A DNA stretch of 64,000 nucleotides from Ardenticatenales bacterium (GCA_020634575.1 JACKBM010000003.1:124001-188000), one strand, 5' to 3'. Positions 16,600 to 26,256 are shown, counted from the stretch's first letter. The notes: generated by a model not told the origin, from the sequence alone. Numbers and translations are program-made.

Positions 16600-19542
16600 A
16601 TGATGCCAAAAACTGCTGATGTCCAAGCCTTTCTCCATGAACTGTCTCGTCGCGTCAGCGGCGAGGTGCGCACCGATGCCTACTCACGCATGCTGTACAG
16701 CACCGATGCCAGTATCTACCAGGTCGAACCGCATGGGGTGCTGATTCCCCGGACTGTCGATGATGTGCACGCGGCCACAGAGCTGGCCGCCAAACACAAG
16801 GTAGCCATCCTGCCCCGTACCAGCGGCAGCAGCCTGGCTGGTCAGGCGGTCAACCAGGCATTGGTGATTGACTTCACCCGCCATCTGGATCAGATCCTGG
16901 AGGTTAATAAGGAGGAAAGCTGGGTTCGTATTCAACCTGGCATCGTCCTGGACCAGCTCAACCTCGACCTGGCGCCCTATGGTCTGCAGTTCGGGCCTGA
17001 CCCGGCCAGTAGCGATCGGGCGGCGCTGGGCGGTATCGTCTCCAACAACTCCACCGGCAGCCATTCCATTATGTATGGTATGACGGCTGACCATGTGTTG
17101 GAGATGAAGGTCATCCTGAGCGATGGTTCTATGGCGACTCTGGGACCGCTCGAGGCAGAACAGCTCCTGCAGAAGCAGAAACTCACTTCCTTCGAAGGTG
17201 ATATTTATCGCCAGCTCGGCGCCATGTTTGCCGACCCGGCCAACCAGGCCATTATCCAAAAAGGGACGCCGCGCCATTGGCGGCGTTGCGGCGGCTACAA
17301 CCTGGACCGCTTTATCCCCGATGGTGTCTCATTTCTCTGGCCGCGTGACCCGCGCTTTAATCTGGCCAAGCTGATCAGCGGCGCTGAAGGCACCCTCGCC
17401 GTCATCACCGAGCTGAAGCTGAATCTGGTGCCCAAGCCACGTCACACCGCCCTGGCCGTCATCCATTTTGATGATCTGTACACTGCCCTATCCTCGGTGC
17501 CATCGCTGCTGGAAGTGGATCCCTCGGCCGTTGAGCTATTGGATAACCTGGGGCTGACAATGTGCCGCGAGGTGCCGCAATACGCTCGTTTGCTCAAGCG
17601 CTTTGTCGAGGGTGAGCCCAACAGCCTGCTTATCACCGAGTTTAACGGCGAAAATGAAGCCGACCTTCAGGCCCGGCTGGCCCGGCTGGACGACCATCTG
17701 GCCCGGCATGACTTGGGCCAGGGCGCCATCGTCAAACTGGTTGACCCGGCGGCCCAGAAAGATGTCTGGACGGTGCGCAAGGTTGGCCTGGGGCTGCTCA
17801 TGAGCATCAAGGGCGACCACAAGCCCATCCCGTTCATCGAAGATGCGGCGGTGCCGACGGAGCATCTGGCTGAGTACGTCACCCGGATCGAGAAATTCTG
17901 TAATGACCTGGGGACCCGGGTCGCCTATTACGCCCATGCCTCGGCCGGCTGCATCCACATCCGCCCCCTGATCAACACCAAGGTAGCGACTGATGTGGCG
18001 AAACTGCCCAAGATCACCCAATTCTCAGCGGAATTGCTGGGTGAATACGGTGGTTCGATGTCCAGTGAGCACGGTGACGGCCGGGCACGGAGCTGGGTCA
18101 ACAAATTCTTTTATGGTGAAGATCTTTACGGCCTCTACAAGGACGTGAAGGGGATTATGGACCCGGCCAACATCCTGAATCCGGGTAATGTCGTGGATGG
18201 GCCGCCGATGACGGAGGATCTGCGTTACGGCGCCAGCTACACCGTTATTCCTCTTAAGGAACATCTCGATTTCAGCCGCGATCTGGGCTTTGCCCGGGCG
18301 GTAGAGATGTGCAACGGCGCCGGCATCTGCCGCAAGCGGACGGCGGGGACGATGTGCCCCAGCTTCCAGGCGACCCGGGAAGAAGAACATGCGACCCGGG
18401 GCCGGGCTAATGCGCTGCGGGCGGCTTTATCCGGCCGGTTCCCCGCCCAGGAGCTCACCAGCAAGCGCATGTATGAGGTGATGGACCTCTGCGTCTCCTG
18501 CAAAGCGTGCAAGGCTGAATGCCCCTCATCGGTGGACATGGCCAAAATCAAGACGGAATTCCTGGCCCATTATTACGAGGCTAATGGCACGCCGCTGCGG
18601 GCCAAGATGTTTGGCAACATCAGCCTGCTGAGCCGTTTGGGTAGTGGGCCGCTCTCCAGTCTCAGCAACTGGGCGGTGAACAACGGCATCATCAAGACGG
18701 TGCTGGACAAGAGCTTCGGCATCAGCGCTGAGCGTTCGCTGCCTAATTTTGCCGCCCAGCCTTTTACCAGCTGGTTCAAGAAGCGGGGCCAGCAGCCCGC
18801 CGGTCGCAAAGGCAATGTTGTCCTCTTCAACGACACCTTCAACACCTACAACTACCCGCAGGTTGCCATCGCCGCGACGGAGCTGCTGGAAGCAGCCGGC
18901 TACGGCGTCATCCTGGCCGGCCACAAATGCTGCGGCCGGCCGATGCTCTCCAAGGGGCTGGTCAAGGAAGCCCGCGCCATGGCCCGGGACACCGTGCAGA
19001 AGCTGGCCCCCTTCGCCGCCCAGGGCACGCCCATCATCGGCCTGGAGCCGAGCTGCCTGCTGACCATCCGCGATGAATACCGCGATTTGTTGCCGAATGA
19101 TGACAAGCTCGCCCAGGTCGCTGAGCATTCGCTGATGCTGGAAGAGTTCCTGGCCCAGCAGCAGGCCAGCGGCAACCTGGACCTGGAATTTGTCGACGAC
19201 AGCCGCGAAGTGCTGCTGCACGGCCATTGCCACCAGAAATCGCTGGTCGGCACCGGCCCCAGCCACGCCGTTCTGGGCCTGCCCGAGAACTACAGTGTGC
19301 ACGAAGTGGACTCGGGCTGTTGTGGCATGGCCGGGTCCTTCGGTTACGAGGCGGAGCATTACGACATCTCGCTGCGGATGGGTGAGCGCCGCTTGCTGCC
19401 GGCGGTACGCGAGAGTGACGCCGAGACGCTGATCGTGGCGGCGGGCGTGAGCTGTCGCCAGCAGATCAAGCATGGCACCGGCCGGACAGCCCTCCATCCA
19501 GCCGAGATGTTACGGAATGCTCTGGTGGACAAGGCGCCATGA
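16600..19542 (+). CDS. FAD-linked oxidase / Fe-S oxidoreductase fusion (D-lactate or glycolate dehydrogenase type)
   Basis: A 980-residue fusion of the GlcD-like flavin half and the GlcF-like iron-sulfur half, of the kind that oxidises D-2-hydroxy acids and passes electrons to the respiratory chain. PCMH-type FAD domain at about 40-230 (PRTSGSSLAGQAVN, GGIVSNNSTGSHS); FAD-oxidase C domain to about 540 with YYAHASAGCIHIRP and MSSEHGDGRARSW. Two 4Fe-4S clusters around 570-650 (CNGAGICRKRTAGTMCPS; CVSCKACKAECPSSVDM). Two CCG domains follow (KCCGRPMLSKG, SGCCGMAGSFGYE). A second ATG follows the first directly. The stop overlaps the ATG of the next gene. Confidence 0.92.
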   Translation: MMPKTADVQAFLHELSRRVSGEVRTDAYSRMLYSTDASIYQVEPHGVLIPRTVDDVHAATELAAKHKVAILPRTSGSSLAGQAVNQALVIDFTRHLDQILEVNKEESWVRIQPGIVLDQLNLDLAPYGLQFGPDPASSDRAALGGIVSNNSTGSHSIMYGMTADHVLEMKVILSDGSMATLGPLEAEQLLQKQKLTSFEGDIYRQLGAMFADPANQAIIQKGTPRHWRRCGGYNLDRFIPDGVSFLWPRDPRFNLAKLISGAEGTLAVITELKLNLVPKPRHTALAVIHFDDLYTALSSVPSLLEVDPSAVELLDNLGLTMCREVPQYARLLKRFVEGEPNSLLITEFNGENEADLQARLARLDDHLARHDLGQGAIVKLVDPAAQKDVWTVRKVGLGLLMSIKGDHKPIPFIEDAAVPTEHLAEYVTRIEKFCNDLGTRVAYYAHASAGCIHIRPLINTKVATDVAKLPKITQFSAELLGEYGGSMSSEHGDGRARSWVNKFFYGEDLYGLYKDVKGIMDPANILNPGNVVDGPPMTEDLRYGASYTVIPLKEHLDFSRDLGFARAVEMCNGAGICRKRTAGTMCPSFQATREEEHATRGRANALRAALSGRFPAQELTSKRMYEVMDLCVSCKACKAECPSSVDMAKIKTEFLAHYYEANGTPLRAKMFGNISLLSRLGSGPLSSLSNWAVNNGIIKTVLDKSFGISAERSLPNFAAQPFTSWFKKRGQQPAGRKGNVVLFNDTFNTYNYPQVAIAATELLEAAGYGVILAGHKCCGRPMLSKGLVKEARAMARDTVQKLAPFAAQGTPIIGLEPSCLLTIRDEYRDLLPNDDKLAQVAEHSLMLEEFLAQQQASGNLDLEFVDDSREVLLHGHCHQKSLVGTGPSHAVLGLPENYSVHEVDSGCCGMAGSFGYEAEHYDISLRMGERRLLPAVRESDAETLIVAAGVSCRQQIKHGTGRTALHPAEMLRNALVDKAP

Positions 19543-19970
19543 GACGCCCTGGCGGGGACAAGTTCCTCAAAAAAATCAACAAAAAAGCGCGGCGTGGCTA
19601 TCGGGGTGAACCGATAGCCACCATCAGCTACTATGGCCCGGATGACAAGACGGCGACCAAGGCGGCTGTCGGCATTGTCTATTCCGACAAGAAGGACGTG
19701 CAGATGCATCGTTGGTTCAACGAGGATCTGGATGTCCGCCGCGATCCGGCGATCAATGAAGCGATCTTTCACTTAATTGAGGAAAAAGCGGCGGCCAGTG
19801 TAGTCCGTCTGACGGAAATCAATGGCTGCCCGCACGAGGAAGGGGTTGATTATCCGGCCGGCGAAGATTGCCCCCACTGCCCCTTCTGGGCTGGCCGGGA
19901 GCGGCTGACCGACCGAATTCAGAAGATGGTTGCCGAGCACGAGGCAAACGAGGGTGACACCTCAACCTGA
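19539..19970 (+). CDS. Conserved hypothetical protein with Cys/His cluster
   Basis: A 143-residue protein of unknown function. Its ATG overlaps the stop of the FAD/Fe-S oxidoreductase (ATGA), so the two are translationally coupled. A basic N-terminus (KKINKKARRGYRG) is followed by a compact domain and then a potential zinc or Fe-S site, GCPHEEGVDYPAGEDCPHC (C-P-H ... C-P-H-C, about residues 100-120). The tail is charged. The cysteine spacing suggests metal binding, but this is inference and no named family is claimed. Co-translation suggests a role with the dehydrogenase, such as assembly or regulation. Confidence 0.75.
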   Translation: MRRPGGDKFLKKINKKARRGYRGEPIATISYYGPDDKTATKAAVGIVYSDKKDVQMHRWFNEDLDVRRDPAINEAIFHLIEEKAAASVVRLTEINGCPHEEGVDYPAGEDCPHCPFWAGRERLTDRIQKMVAEHEANEGDTST

Positions 19971-20095
19971 CAACTATTCCGGAGACTCGGAACTGATTCG
20001 GAAGCAAATTGGCTGGACAGGCGCTATTTTACTCCTATACTGAAAAAAGTTGAGTTTGCCAGAATCTCAACAGTATCGGTGATATGGGAGGAAAA

Positions 20096-20530
20096 ATGTC
20101 ACAGCAACATATTCTGTTTGTTTCTCTTGGTGATCGGCCTGCGGCCAATGAACCGGTCCAATGGTTATTTAAGGGAGAGGTTTGGCCCTACGATGCCGCG
20201 GATCTTCTGGTTCATCAGATGAATGATCCCGAGATCACTGTCAACGCCGTTTATCGGTATGTGGATCAGTTCATTATCCGCTTCTCTGTGGCTACAGGGT
20301 TGGTCATGACGGACGTCATGAATACAGACAAAGTCCGGGCGATCCTCAACAAGACTTTGAGTGCGGCCATGACAAAGAAGATTCATTTTCAATGGTCCGT
20401 CATTCCCCTTGAAGCGCTGAACATGTTCTGCCCTCGAGAGGCGACCGAACCTGTCTTTTTTGAAGAGATCATGGCCGGCGCCGCCGGTGGCTCGAGCATG
20501 GGCAATATTGGCATGATGGACATGTCCTGA
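20096..20530 (+). CDS. Hypothetical protein
   Basis: A 144-residue protein not recognised. The start at 20096 was chosen because GGAGG (20087-20091) lies four bases upstream; an ATG at 20084 would place the ribosome site inside the gene. No signal peptide or membrane segment. The sequence looks like a mixed alpha/beta fold with strands HILFVSLGD and FIIRFSVATG and a helix TDKVRAILNKTLSAAM. The C-terminus is Gly/Met-rich (GGSSMGNIGMMDMS). It looks less GC-rich than its neighbours by eye. It ends 14 bases from the end of the STAND gene, which converges on it. Confidence 0.72.
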   Translation: MSQQHILFVSLGDRPAANEPVQWLFKGEVWPYDAADLLVHQMNDPEITVNAVYRYVDQFIIRFSVATGLVMTDVMNTDKVRAILNKTLSAAMTKKIHFQWSVIPLEALNMFCPREATEPVFFEEIMAGAAGGSSMGNIGMMDMS

Positions 20531-20543
20531 CCGACAATTAGGG

Positions 20544-23054
20544 CTAACTGAGCCAGCGGAGCAGTTCTATCGTTCTGGTATCCGCTTCACCATATAATTG
20601 CAAACGCATATTGTAAGCCGCCTGAAAATGGCGGCTTGCATTTTTTCTGTCCCCTTGCTTCTCGTGAATCTGGCCCAGGGTGATGTGCGTCGCCGCTTTT
20701 TGTTCATGTATTTCGGGCAGGATTTCCTCCAGTGCGGCAATGGATTGGTTCGCCAACAGTTGGGCGTTTTCGAGCTGTTCTGTCTGGAGATAGAGTTGGG
20801 CGAGCGCATTGGCGGTGTTCGCGGTGTCTGCCTGATGGTCGCCGTAAAGCTTCCGTCTGGCCTCAAGGGCGCTTTCCAGTAGCTGTTGCGCCGCCACGAA
20901 GTTGCCATCATTACGGTGTACGATACCCAGATTGTGTTTGTTAAGGGCGGTGTGGGCATGCATCTCACCCAACACGCGCCGGTTTATGGCCAGCGCCCGC
21001 TCAAAATGGGTGGTGGCTCGCTGTTTTTGGCCCAACAGATAATAACAGTGGGCCAGGTTGTTGTTGTATTCGCCGGTAAGGGGATGTTCCTCACCATGGA
21101 TGGCCTGTACGATGGTCAGGGCGCGGGCTATAAGGTCGCTGCCCGTCCGGGGATCGCCCAGTTCGCGGTAAGATTCCCCCAGGTTTTCCAGGCTTTCGGC
21201 GGTATCGGCATGGTTGTCGCCGAATTGTTGCTGGCGAATGGCCAGGGAGCGTTCGAAGTATGCTTTGGCCTCTTCATAGCGCCCCTGAGCCCGTAAAACC
21301 CGGCCGATTCCGACAAGGCTCTCGGCCACTGTTGGGTGGCCAGGGCCAAAAATCTCCTCGCGCAGTGTGAGGGCCTTTTCCAGATAGGGTTGGGCGCCGG
21401 AATAATCACTGATTTGCCACAGATGCATCCCCAGTTCATAGCAGAGGCTGGCGCTTTCCGCCTCGTTGCGGATCTTGGCGATATCCACGACGGCGCGCAG
21501 ATGATGTTGCCGGGCCAGCAGTGGCAGCGGTTCGACCGCCCGATTCATGGTCCGGGTATATTCGTACACCACCTTTTCCACAGCGGCCTCGTTATGCTGC
21601 AATTGTTCGTTAGCCACATCCCGCACGAACCTGGCTACGAGCCGATGCATCCGTAATGTATTGTTTTCCTCAGTCTCGATCAGACCGATTTCAATGAGAC
21701 GTCGAAAAGCGCGTTCTGATTTGAAGGCGGCGAGTTCGTCATGGTCTGGCAGTGTCAGGGTTTTAACCAGAAGTTCGTACCAGATCGGTTCACCGGGGGC
21801 GAAATGGGCTGCATTGACCAGCAAGCGATGAGCCAGCGTATCATTCTCATCGGTCAGATTTAGCTTCTCATAGCTAAGCGCAAAGGTGCGGCCGACATGC
21901 TGGACATGACCAGTCATGGAGAGCGCTTCACTGCGCATAGAAGGATGATGCAGGAGCAGCGGGTCGCGCAGCTGTTCCAGGTAGACGATGGGATCAGCTG
22001 ACCGTCGATAATAGCGAAGATAGCTGCCGGCCAGATGCAGCGCCAGCGGTAGGTCGCCCAACTCCTTGGCGATTTCACTGAGCAAATTTTCGGGTATATC
22101 CGGCCGGTGTTTCCGTAACAGCCGGATGCTTTCTGCTCGGGTGAGGACACCAAGCGGCATGTCCCGCACGCCAGGAACCGTTTTCCAGTCGCCGCGCCGG
22201 CTGGTGACCAGGACGCGACAACCGCCGGTGCGCGGCCGCCATTTCAGCAGCAACCGCGGATCCTCGCAATTGTCGAAGATCAGAAGGCGCGGCTCTGGGG
22301 CAGACCAGGCTGCCTGCACCAACTTGACCTGCTCGTTCAGGGTGTATTGACCGAAATTTGCTTTCAAGGCCAGCGCATTCGCCTCGCCGCAGGCCGCGAT
22401 TTCAGACGGGACGGCGTCTGGCGATTCAAAACTGAGCCAGAAGACACCGCCCTGGAAAAATTGGCCATAGCGATGGACAAACTCGACGGCCAGTTGCGTC
22501 TTGCCAATCCCACCTAAGCCAGTGGCGGCGGCTGTTTCAATCTGGCTGATAGTGGTAGCAAAGCCATAATTCAGCGCCTCGGCCAGGGCCAACAGATCAT
22601 CATGGCGACCCACAAAATGGGGATTGCGGTGGAAGGGCATGATGGAACCGGCCGGTAAGGGGGCTGGCGCCGGCACCCGATACTGGGGCAGCATTTCTCC
22701 AGGGGCCGGTGTGTATTCCGGCTCATAATCGGCCGGAATGTCTGAGTCAACCTTGGGAAATAGCTCGTCGATCAGGGCTGACGGCCAGGGGAAATCAGCA
22801 CTGGCCAGAAACTGGGTTAACCATGCTTTATCCACGTCGGAACGCCCTACGATCTCCCGGGCCAATTGTTCAACATCGCGGTAGTTGGCAGGCAAGTTGC
22901 CCTTACGCCAATACTCAATCATGGAGCCGCCGCTCTTGCCCAGCGCCTGACCCAATTCGTCCTGAATGATACTTATTTTCTGGCCGCGTATGAGGCGTAT
23001 GCGATGGACGCCAAGCGTCAGAAGTTCCGCGAATTTTTGCACTGTAGCCGACAT
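20544..23054 (-). CDS. STAND (NB-ARC) NTPase with TPR repeats
   Basis: An 836-residue signal-transduction NTPase. An N-terminal HTH-like domain at about 10-90 (IRGQKISIIQDELGQALGK). A linker precedes the NB-ARC core: FVGRHDDLLALAEAL (148-162), P-loop GLGGIGKTQ (179-187), Walker B LLIFDNCED (about 256-264), sensor VLVTSRRG and LPLALHLAGSYL. The C-terminal 300 residues hold about seven kinesin-light-chain-type TPRs of 42 residues. Such proteins bind a ligand through the repeats and oligomerise. The start at 23054 has GAGAGGG upstream and is preferred to the longer reading from 23087. It is divergent from a heme peroxidase, 281 bases away, and may control it (inference). Confidence 0.9.
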   Translation of the reverse strand: MSATVQKFAELLTLGVHRIRLIRGQKISIIQDELGQALGKSGGSMIEYWRKGNLPANYRDVEQLAREIVGRSDVDKAWLTQFLASADFPWPSALIDELFPKVDSDIPADYEPEYTPAPGEMLPQYRVPAPAPLPAGSIMPFHRNPHFVGRHDDLLALAEALNYGFATTISQIETAAATGLGGIGKTQLAVEFVHRYGQFFQGGVFWLSFESPDAVPSEIAACGEANALALKANFGQYTLNEQVKLVQAAWSAPEPRLLIFDNCEDPRLLLKWRPRTGGCRVLVTSRRGDWKTVPGVRDMPLGVLTRAESIRLLRKHRPDIPENLLSEIAKELGDLPLALHLAGSYLRYYRRSADPIVYLEQLRDPLLLHHPSMRSEALSMTGHVQHVGRTFALSYEKLNLTDENDTLAHRLLVNAAHFAPGEPIWYELLVKTLTLPDHDELAAFKSERAFRRLIEIGLIETEENNTLRMHRLVARFVRDVANEQLQHNEAAVEKVVYEYTRTMNRAVEPLPLLARQHHLRAVVDIAKIRNEAESASLCYELGMHLWQISDYSGAQPYLEKALTLREEIFGPGHPTVAESLVGIGRVLRAQGRYEEAKAYFERSLAIRQQQFGDNHADTAESLENLGESYRELGDPRTGSDLIARALTIVQAIHGEEHPLTGEYNNNLAHCYYLLGQKQRATTHFERALAINRRVLGEMHAHTALNKHNLGIVHRNDGNFVAAQQLLESALEARRKLYGDHQADTANTANALAQLYLQTEQLENAQLLANQSIAALEEILPEIHEQKAATHITLGQIHEKQGDRKNASRHFQAAYNMRLQLYGEADTRTIELLRWLS

Positions 23055-23187
23055 GCAACCCTCTCTGCAATGAGGGATTCGGAACAAATCCGGAATCCCA
23101 TTCTGCCCTGTCGGAAACCTGAACAGTTATGCTTTGTCTGTGAAGAGGCCTTGTTGTTGCTTAACTGGACGAAGCGTTGTCTATACC

Positions 23188-23217
23188 TTAGACACCAAAC
23201 ACCTTCTATGTTATAGC
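23188..23217 (+). promoter_or_regulatory. Candidate promoter of the heme peroxidase
   Basis: TTAGAC, an 18-base spacer, then TATAGC in the AT-rich part of the divergent intergenic region. Weak match to a primary sigma promoter. It would give a leader of over 100 bases that includes the 12-bp hairpin at 23274. Confidence 0.3.
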
Positions 23218-23273
23218 CTCGGCGCCGAAAATTCCAGTTAGGCGCAACAACCTATCCGCTCTCGTGCCAGTAA

Positions 23274-23305
23274 GGAAGGCAGCCCAGTTGCTCGGGCTGC
23301 CTTCC
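23274..23305 (+). promoter_or_regulatory. 12-bp hairpin in the peroxidase leader
   Basis: Perfect stem GGAAGGCAGCCC / GGGCTGCCTTCC (23274-23285 with 23294-23305), eight-base loop, ending 20 bases before the GGAGG ribosome site. No T tract follows, so it is not a standard terminator. It may be a leader regulatory structure or a processed terminator remnant. Confidence 0.5.
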
Positions 23306-23335
23306 GCGCGTGCCCAGCAATTCCCGGAGGACCCA

Positions 23336-25075
23336 ATGTTTCCTGTACCTAAACGACATGGTGAAGAGGTCGCCCAGGCTAGCAGCGTCCAAAATGGACA
23401 GGTTGATGCAACGGTGCTAACCAGATTTGCCTATTTGATAGAGTCCCCAAAAACCCGCCCTGACCGAGACAACGCCAGTGTCGTGAAGGCCCTGGATGCA
23501 CTCGGGGCTCTGATGGCAGTAGAGAAGCCAGTGCCGGGCAAGTTTGCTGTCACAGAGAGTCCCAACGCAGCCATCCCGCCGATTTACACGTACTGGGGGC
23601 AGTTCATTGATCATGAATTGACCGCACGGACTGATCGGGATGAATCGTTGTCTATCCAGCAGGACGCCGACTGTCTGCTCCCGACTTCAAGGGCAGAGGT
23701 TGTTGGCCTGCTGCAGAATGGTCGGACTCCCGATTTTGATTTGGATTGTCTTTATGGTGAGCCGAACCGATCGGCCGGCGTCAAACTGACTGTGGCCCAA
23801 AAGGCTTTCGCGCGCTTGCTCCGGGATCCTCATGACGAGGCCAAAATGCGGCTGGGCATCAATCACGATGTGGGCAATATCACTCCCCCGCACAACGACA
23901 TCCAGCTGAAACGAGACCTGCCGCGCCTCAACCAGATTCTCCCGTCGGATCTGGACAACGTGAAAGCGCTCGGTATAGACCCAAGCAAACCGCAGATGGC
24001 GCTTATCGGCGATCCGCGCAACGATGAGAATCTCATTGTTGCTCAGTTCCACACGGCGATGCTTCATTTCCACAACGCGGTTGTGGATTGGCGGCGGATG
24101 AATGAGGCTGTGGCTACGGAGACGCCCCAGGTACAGTTTGAACGGGCGCGCAAAGTGGTGTGCTGGGTTTTCCAGTGGCTGGTAGTGAATGATTTTCTGC
24201 CTACTGTTGCCCTGCCTGTTGTTGTAGAGGATGTTTTGGCCAGCGAGGCCCGGCACTATCTTGAACGTATGCAGCAACTCAAGGAGCGTTTTATGCCCCT
24301 GGAGTTCTCGACTGCTGGGTTCCGCTTTGGTCACTCGATGATTCGCAACGCCTATGATTACAATCGCAATTTTGGGCGCGGCGCTGTGTTTCTTGACAAA
24401 GCGACGCTGGATCTGCTGTTTCAATTTACGGGTGGCCATCCATTTCCATCCGTAGAGCCTGGCAAGCCGTCGCCGGATAGTCTGCCGAGCAACTGGATCA
24501 TCGAATGGGATCGCTTCACTGGTGAGGCGCCGCTGGATGATAGCGATGGCCAGCCAGCACGATTTGCCCGGGCAATCGACACTTTTCTCGCCCCACCTTT
24601 GGCTGAACTGATGAATGAAGGGCGAGATGGCAACCCCGCCTTCCAGCGCTTGCTGAAGCAGCTAGCGCAGCGCAATCTGCGGCGCGGCCATCTGCTGTCC
24701 ATTCCCTCAGGGCAGGATATGGCCGAATTCTTTGGCCTGACGCCACTCACGCCGGCGGAACTGCGCCGCGATACGACGCTATCGATGCAATATGTCCTGG
24801 ATAAAGGCGGGTTTCTGCAGCAGACGCCTTTGTGGTTTTATCTGTTGAAAGAGGCCGAGTTGGGCGGGGGGAATTCCCTGGGCTTGCTGGGCTCGACAAT
24901 TGTAGCCGAGACGATTATCGGCGTGATGCAGGCGGATAAAGAAGCTTACCTGGCGGTGGACAAAAGCTGGCATCCGGGCCGACCGATACCTGGGGCGACC
25001 CAAAAGCCGTTGCTCGCCACAGGCAATGGAACCCGGATTGCGGACCTGTTGCGCTTTGCCCGGGTTTTAGCGTAA
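23336..25075 (+). CDS. Animal-type heme peroxidase
   Basis: A 579-residue member of the peroxidase-cyclooxygenase (animal heme peroxidase) superfamily, which uses hydrogen peroxide to oxidise halides or organic substrates. Distal histidine region YTYWGQFIDHELT (His93); the family's central segment GDPRNDENLIVAQFHTAMLHFHN; proximal histidine region FRFGHSMIRNAYDYNR. No signal peptide is seen, so it would be cytoplasmic unless exported by another route. The start at 23336 has GGAGG five bases upstream; an earlier in-frame start at 23264 would run through a hairpin. It is divergent from a STAND regulator and convergent with thioredoxin reductase, sharing a terminator with it. Confidence 0.92.
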   Translation: MFPVPKRHGEEVAQASSVQNGQVDATVLTRFAYLIESPKTRPDRDNASVVKALDALGALMAVEKPVPGKFAVTESPNAAIPPIYTYWGQFIDHELTARTDRDESLSIQQDADCLLPTSRAEVVGLLQNGRTPDFDLDCLYGEPNRSAGVKLTVAQKAFARLLRDPHDEAKMRLGINHDVGNITPPHNDIQLKRDLPRLNQILPSDLDNVKALGIDPSKPQMALIGDPRNDENLIVAQFHTAMLHFHNAVVDWRRMNEAVATETPQVQFERARKVVCWVFQWLVVNDFLPTVALPVVVEDVLASEARHYLERMQQLKERFMPLEFSTAGFRFGHSMIRNAYDYNRNFGRGAVFLDKATLDLLFQFTGGHPFPSVEPGKPSPDSLPSNWIIEWDRFTGEAPLDDSDGQPARFARAIDTFLAPPLAELMNEGRDGNPAFQRLLKQLAQRNLRRGHLLSIPSGQDMAEFFGLTPLTPAELRRDTTLSMQYVLDKGGFLQQTPLWFYLLKEAELGGGNSLGLLGSTIVAETIIGVMQADKEAYLAVDKSWHPGRPIPGATQKPLLATGNGTRIADLLRFARVLA

Positions 25076-25077
25076 AA

Positions 25078-25117
25078 AAAACGGGGTGTGACGCTGCTTT
25101 CGGTCACACCCCGTTTT
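25078..25117. terminator. Bidirectional terminator between the peroxidase and trxB
   Basis: 15-bp perfect stem (25078-25092 with 25103-25117) with a ten-base loop, an A run on the left and TTTT on the right, so it works in both directions for the convergent peroxidase and thioredoxin reductase genes. Confidence 0.92.
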
Positions 25118-25140
25118 GGTACTCATATTAGTGAGCAAAC

Positions 25141-26091
25141 TTATGAAGCATGCTGCAAGGCAGCCTCATCCTCGCGCTCGCTGAGCCATTTCTCAGCCTG
25201 CATCGCGGCGGCCGTGCCCTGGCCGACGGATGTGGCGATCTGCTTGTAGATCGGGTCCTGGATCTCGCCCGCGGCAAAGACGCCGGGGACGCTGGTGCGC
25301 ATCAGTTCGTCGGTGATGACGAAATTCTGCTCATCCAGTTCGACCTGGCCCACCAGGAATTGGCTGTTGGGGAAATGGCCGATGAAGACAAAGACGCCAT
25401 CAACCTTCATTTCGCTGACTTCATCCGTCTTGCGGTTGCGCAGCGTGATGCTCTCAACGGCCGCACTACCCTTGATTTCTTCGACGACAGTATCCCAGAT
25501 AAATTTGATCTTCGGGTTGGCGTGGGCGCGTTCCTGCAGGAAGTTGCCGGCGCGTAGTTCGTCACGGCGATGAATGATGGTGACTGTGTTGGCGAATTTG
25601 GTCAGGAAGATCCCTTCTTCCAGCGCACTATCGCCACCGCCAACGACCACGACCTCTTTGCCGCGGAAGAAAAAGCCATCACAGGTAGCGCAATAGCTGA
25701 CGCCCCGGCCGGTTAGCTCTTTCTCACCCGGCACTTCCAGTAGCCGGGCGGAGGCGCCAGCGGTGATGATGACGGAGTCAGCCAGGTATTCTTCACCATG
25801 GGTCTTGACGTAGAAGGGTGATCCCTTGCTGAAATCCACCTCAGTCACTTCATCAAAGACGAAGCGAGCGCCAAAATGCTCGGCATGTTTCTGCATCTTC
25901 TCGACCAGCTCCGGCCCAGTTGTCCCTTCCGGGAAGCCGATGTAGTTCTCGACCTCCGCGGTGATGGAGATCTGGCCGCCGATGACCATACCGGCGATGA
26001 CGACTGGCTCCAGATTGCTGCGGCCAGCGTACAGGGCGGCGGTCATACCGGCCGGTCCCGAGCCAATAATAACAATCTTCTCTTTCTGCAT
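25141..26091 (-). CDS. trxB: Thioredoxin reductase
   Basis: A 316-residue NADPH- and FAD-dependent enzyme that reduces thioredoxin. FAD motif [16 protein letters not shown] (10-25), redox-active CATC at 134-137 ([12 protein letters not shown]), NADPH-binding [10 protein letters not shown], and the C-terminal FAD motif PGVFAAGEI. Length and motifs are standard for the low-molecular-weight TrxB type. AGAGGA lies about ten bases before the ATG. It stands alone between the shared terminator and a histidine kinase terminator; its likely substrate is the WCPPC thioredoxin at 5623 or another thioredoxin outside the window. Confidence 0.96.
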   Translation of the reverse strand: MQKEKIVIIGSGPAGMTAALYAGRSNLEPVVIAGMVIGGQISITAEVENYIGFPEGTTGPELVEKMQKHAEHFGARFVFDEVTEVDFSKGSPFYVKTHGEEYLADSVIITAGASARLLEVPGEKELTGRGVSYCATCDGFFFRGKEVVVVGGGDSALEEGIFLTKFANTVTIIHRRDELRAGNFLQERAHANPKIKFIWDTVVEEIKGSAAVESITLRNRKTDEVSEMKVDGVFVFIGHFPNSQFLVGQVELDEQNFVITDELMRTSVPGVFAAGEIQDPIYKQIATSVGQGTAAAMQAEKWLSEREDEAALQHAS

Positions 26092-26256
26092 CGCGTTGCT
26101 TTCCTCTCAAACAAAAAACGCTGTTGCCAGTTACAAAGCCAGCGCCAGCGTTCAAATTGATTTTGTAACCTGTGTACCGGACGCCCTTATCATAACATTT
26201 CTTACCCGGTGGGTACAAACAGCGCCCCGAAATGTTAGCGGCCGTCTAACAAACAA

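Noticed and set aside
18526..19497. 323-codon minus-strand frame opposite the FAD/Fe-S gene
   Set aside because: Antisense shadow of a gene with secure CCG and 4Fe-4S motifs.
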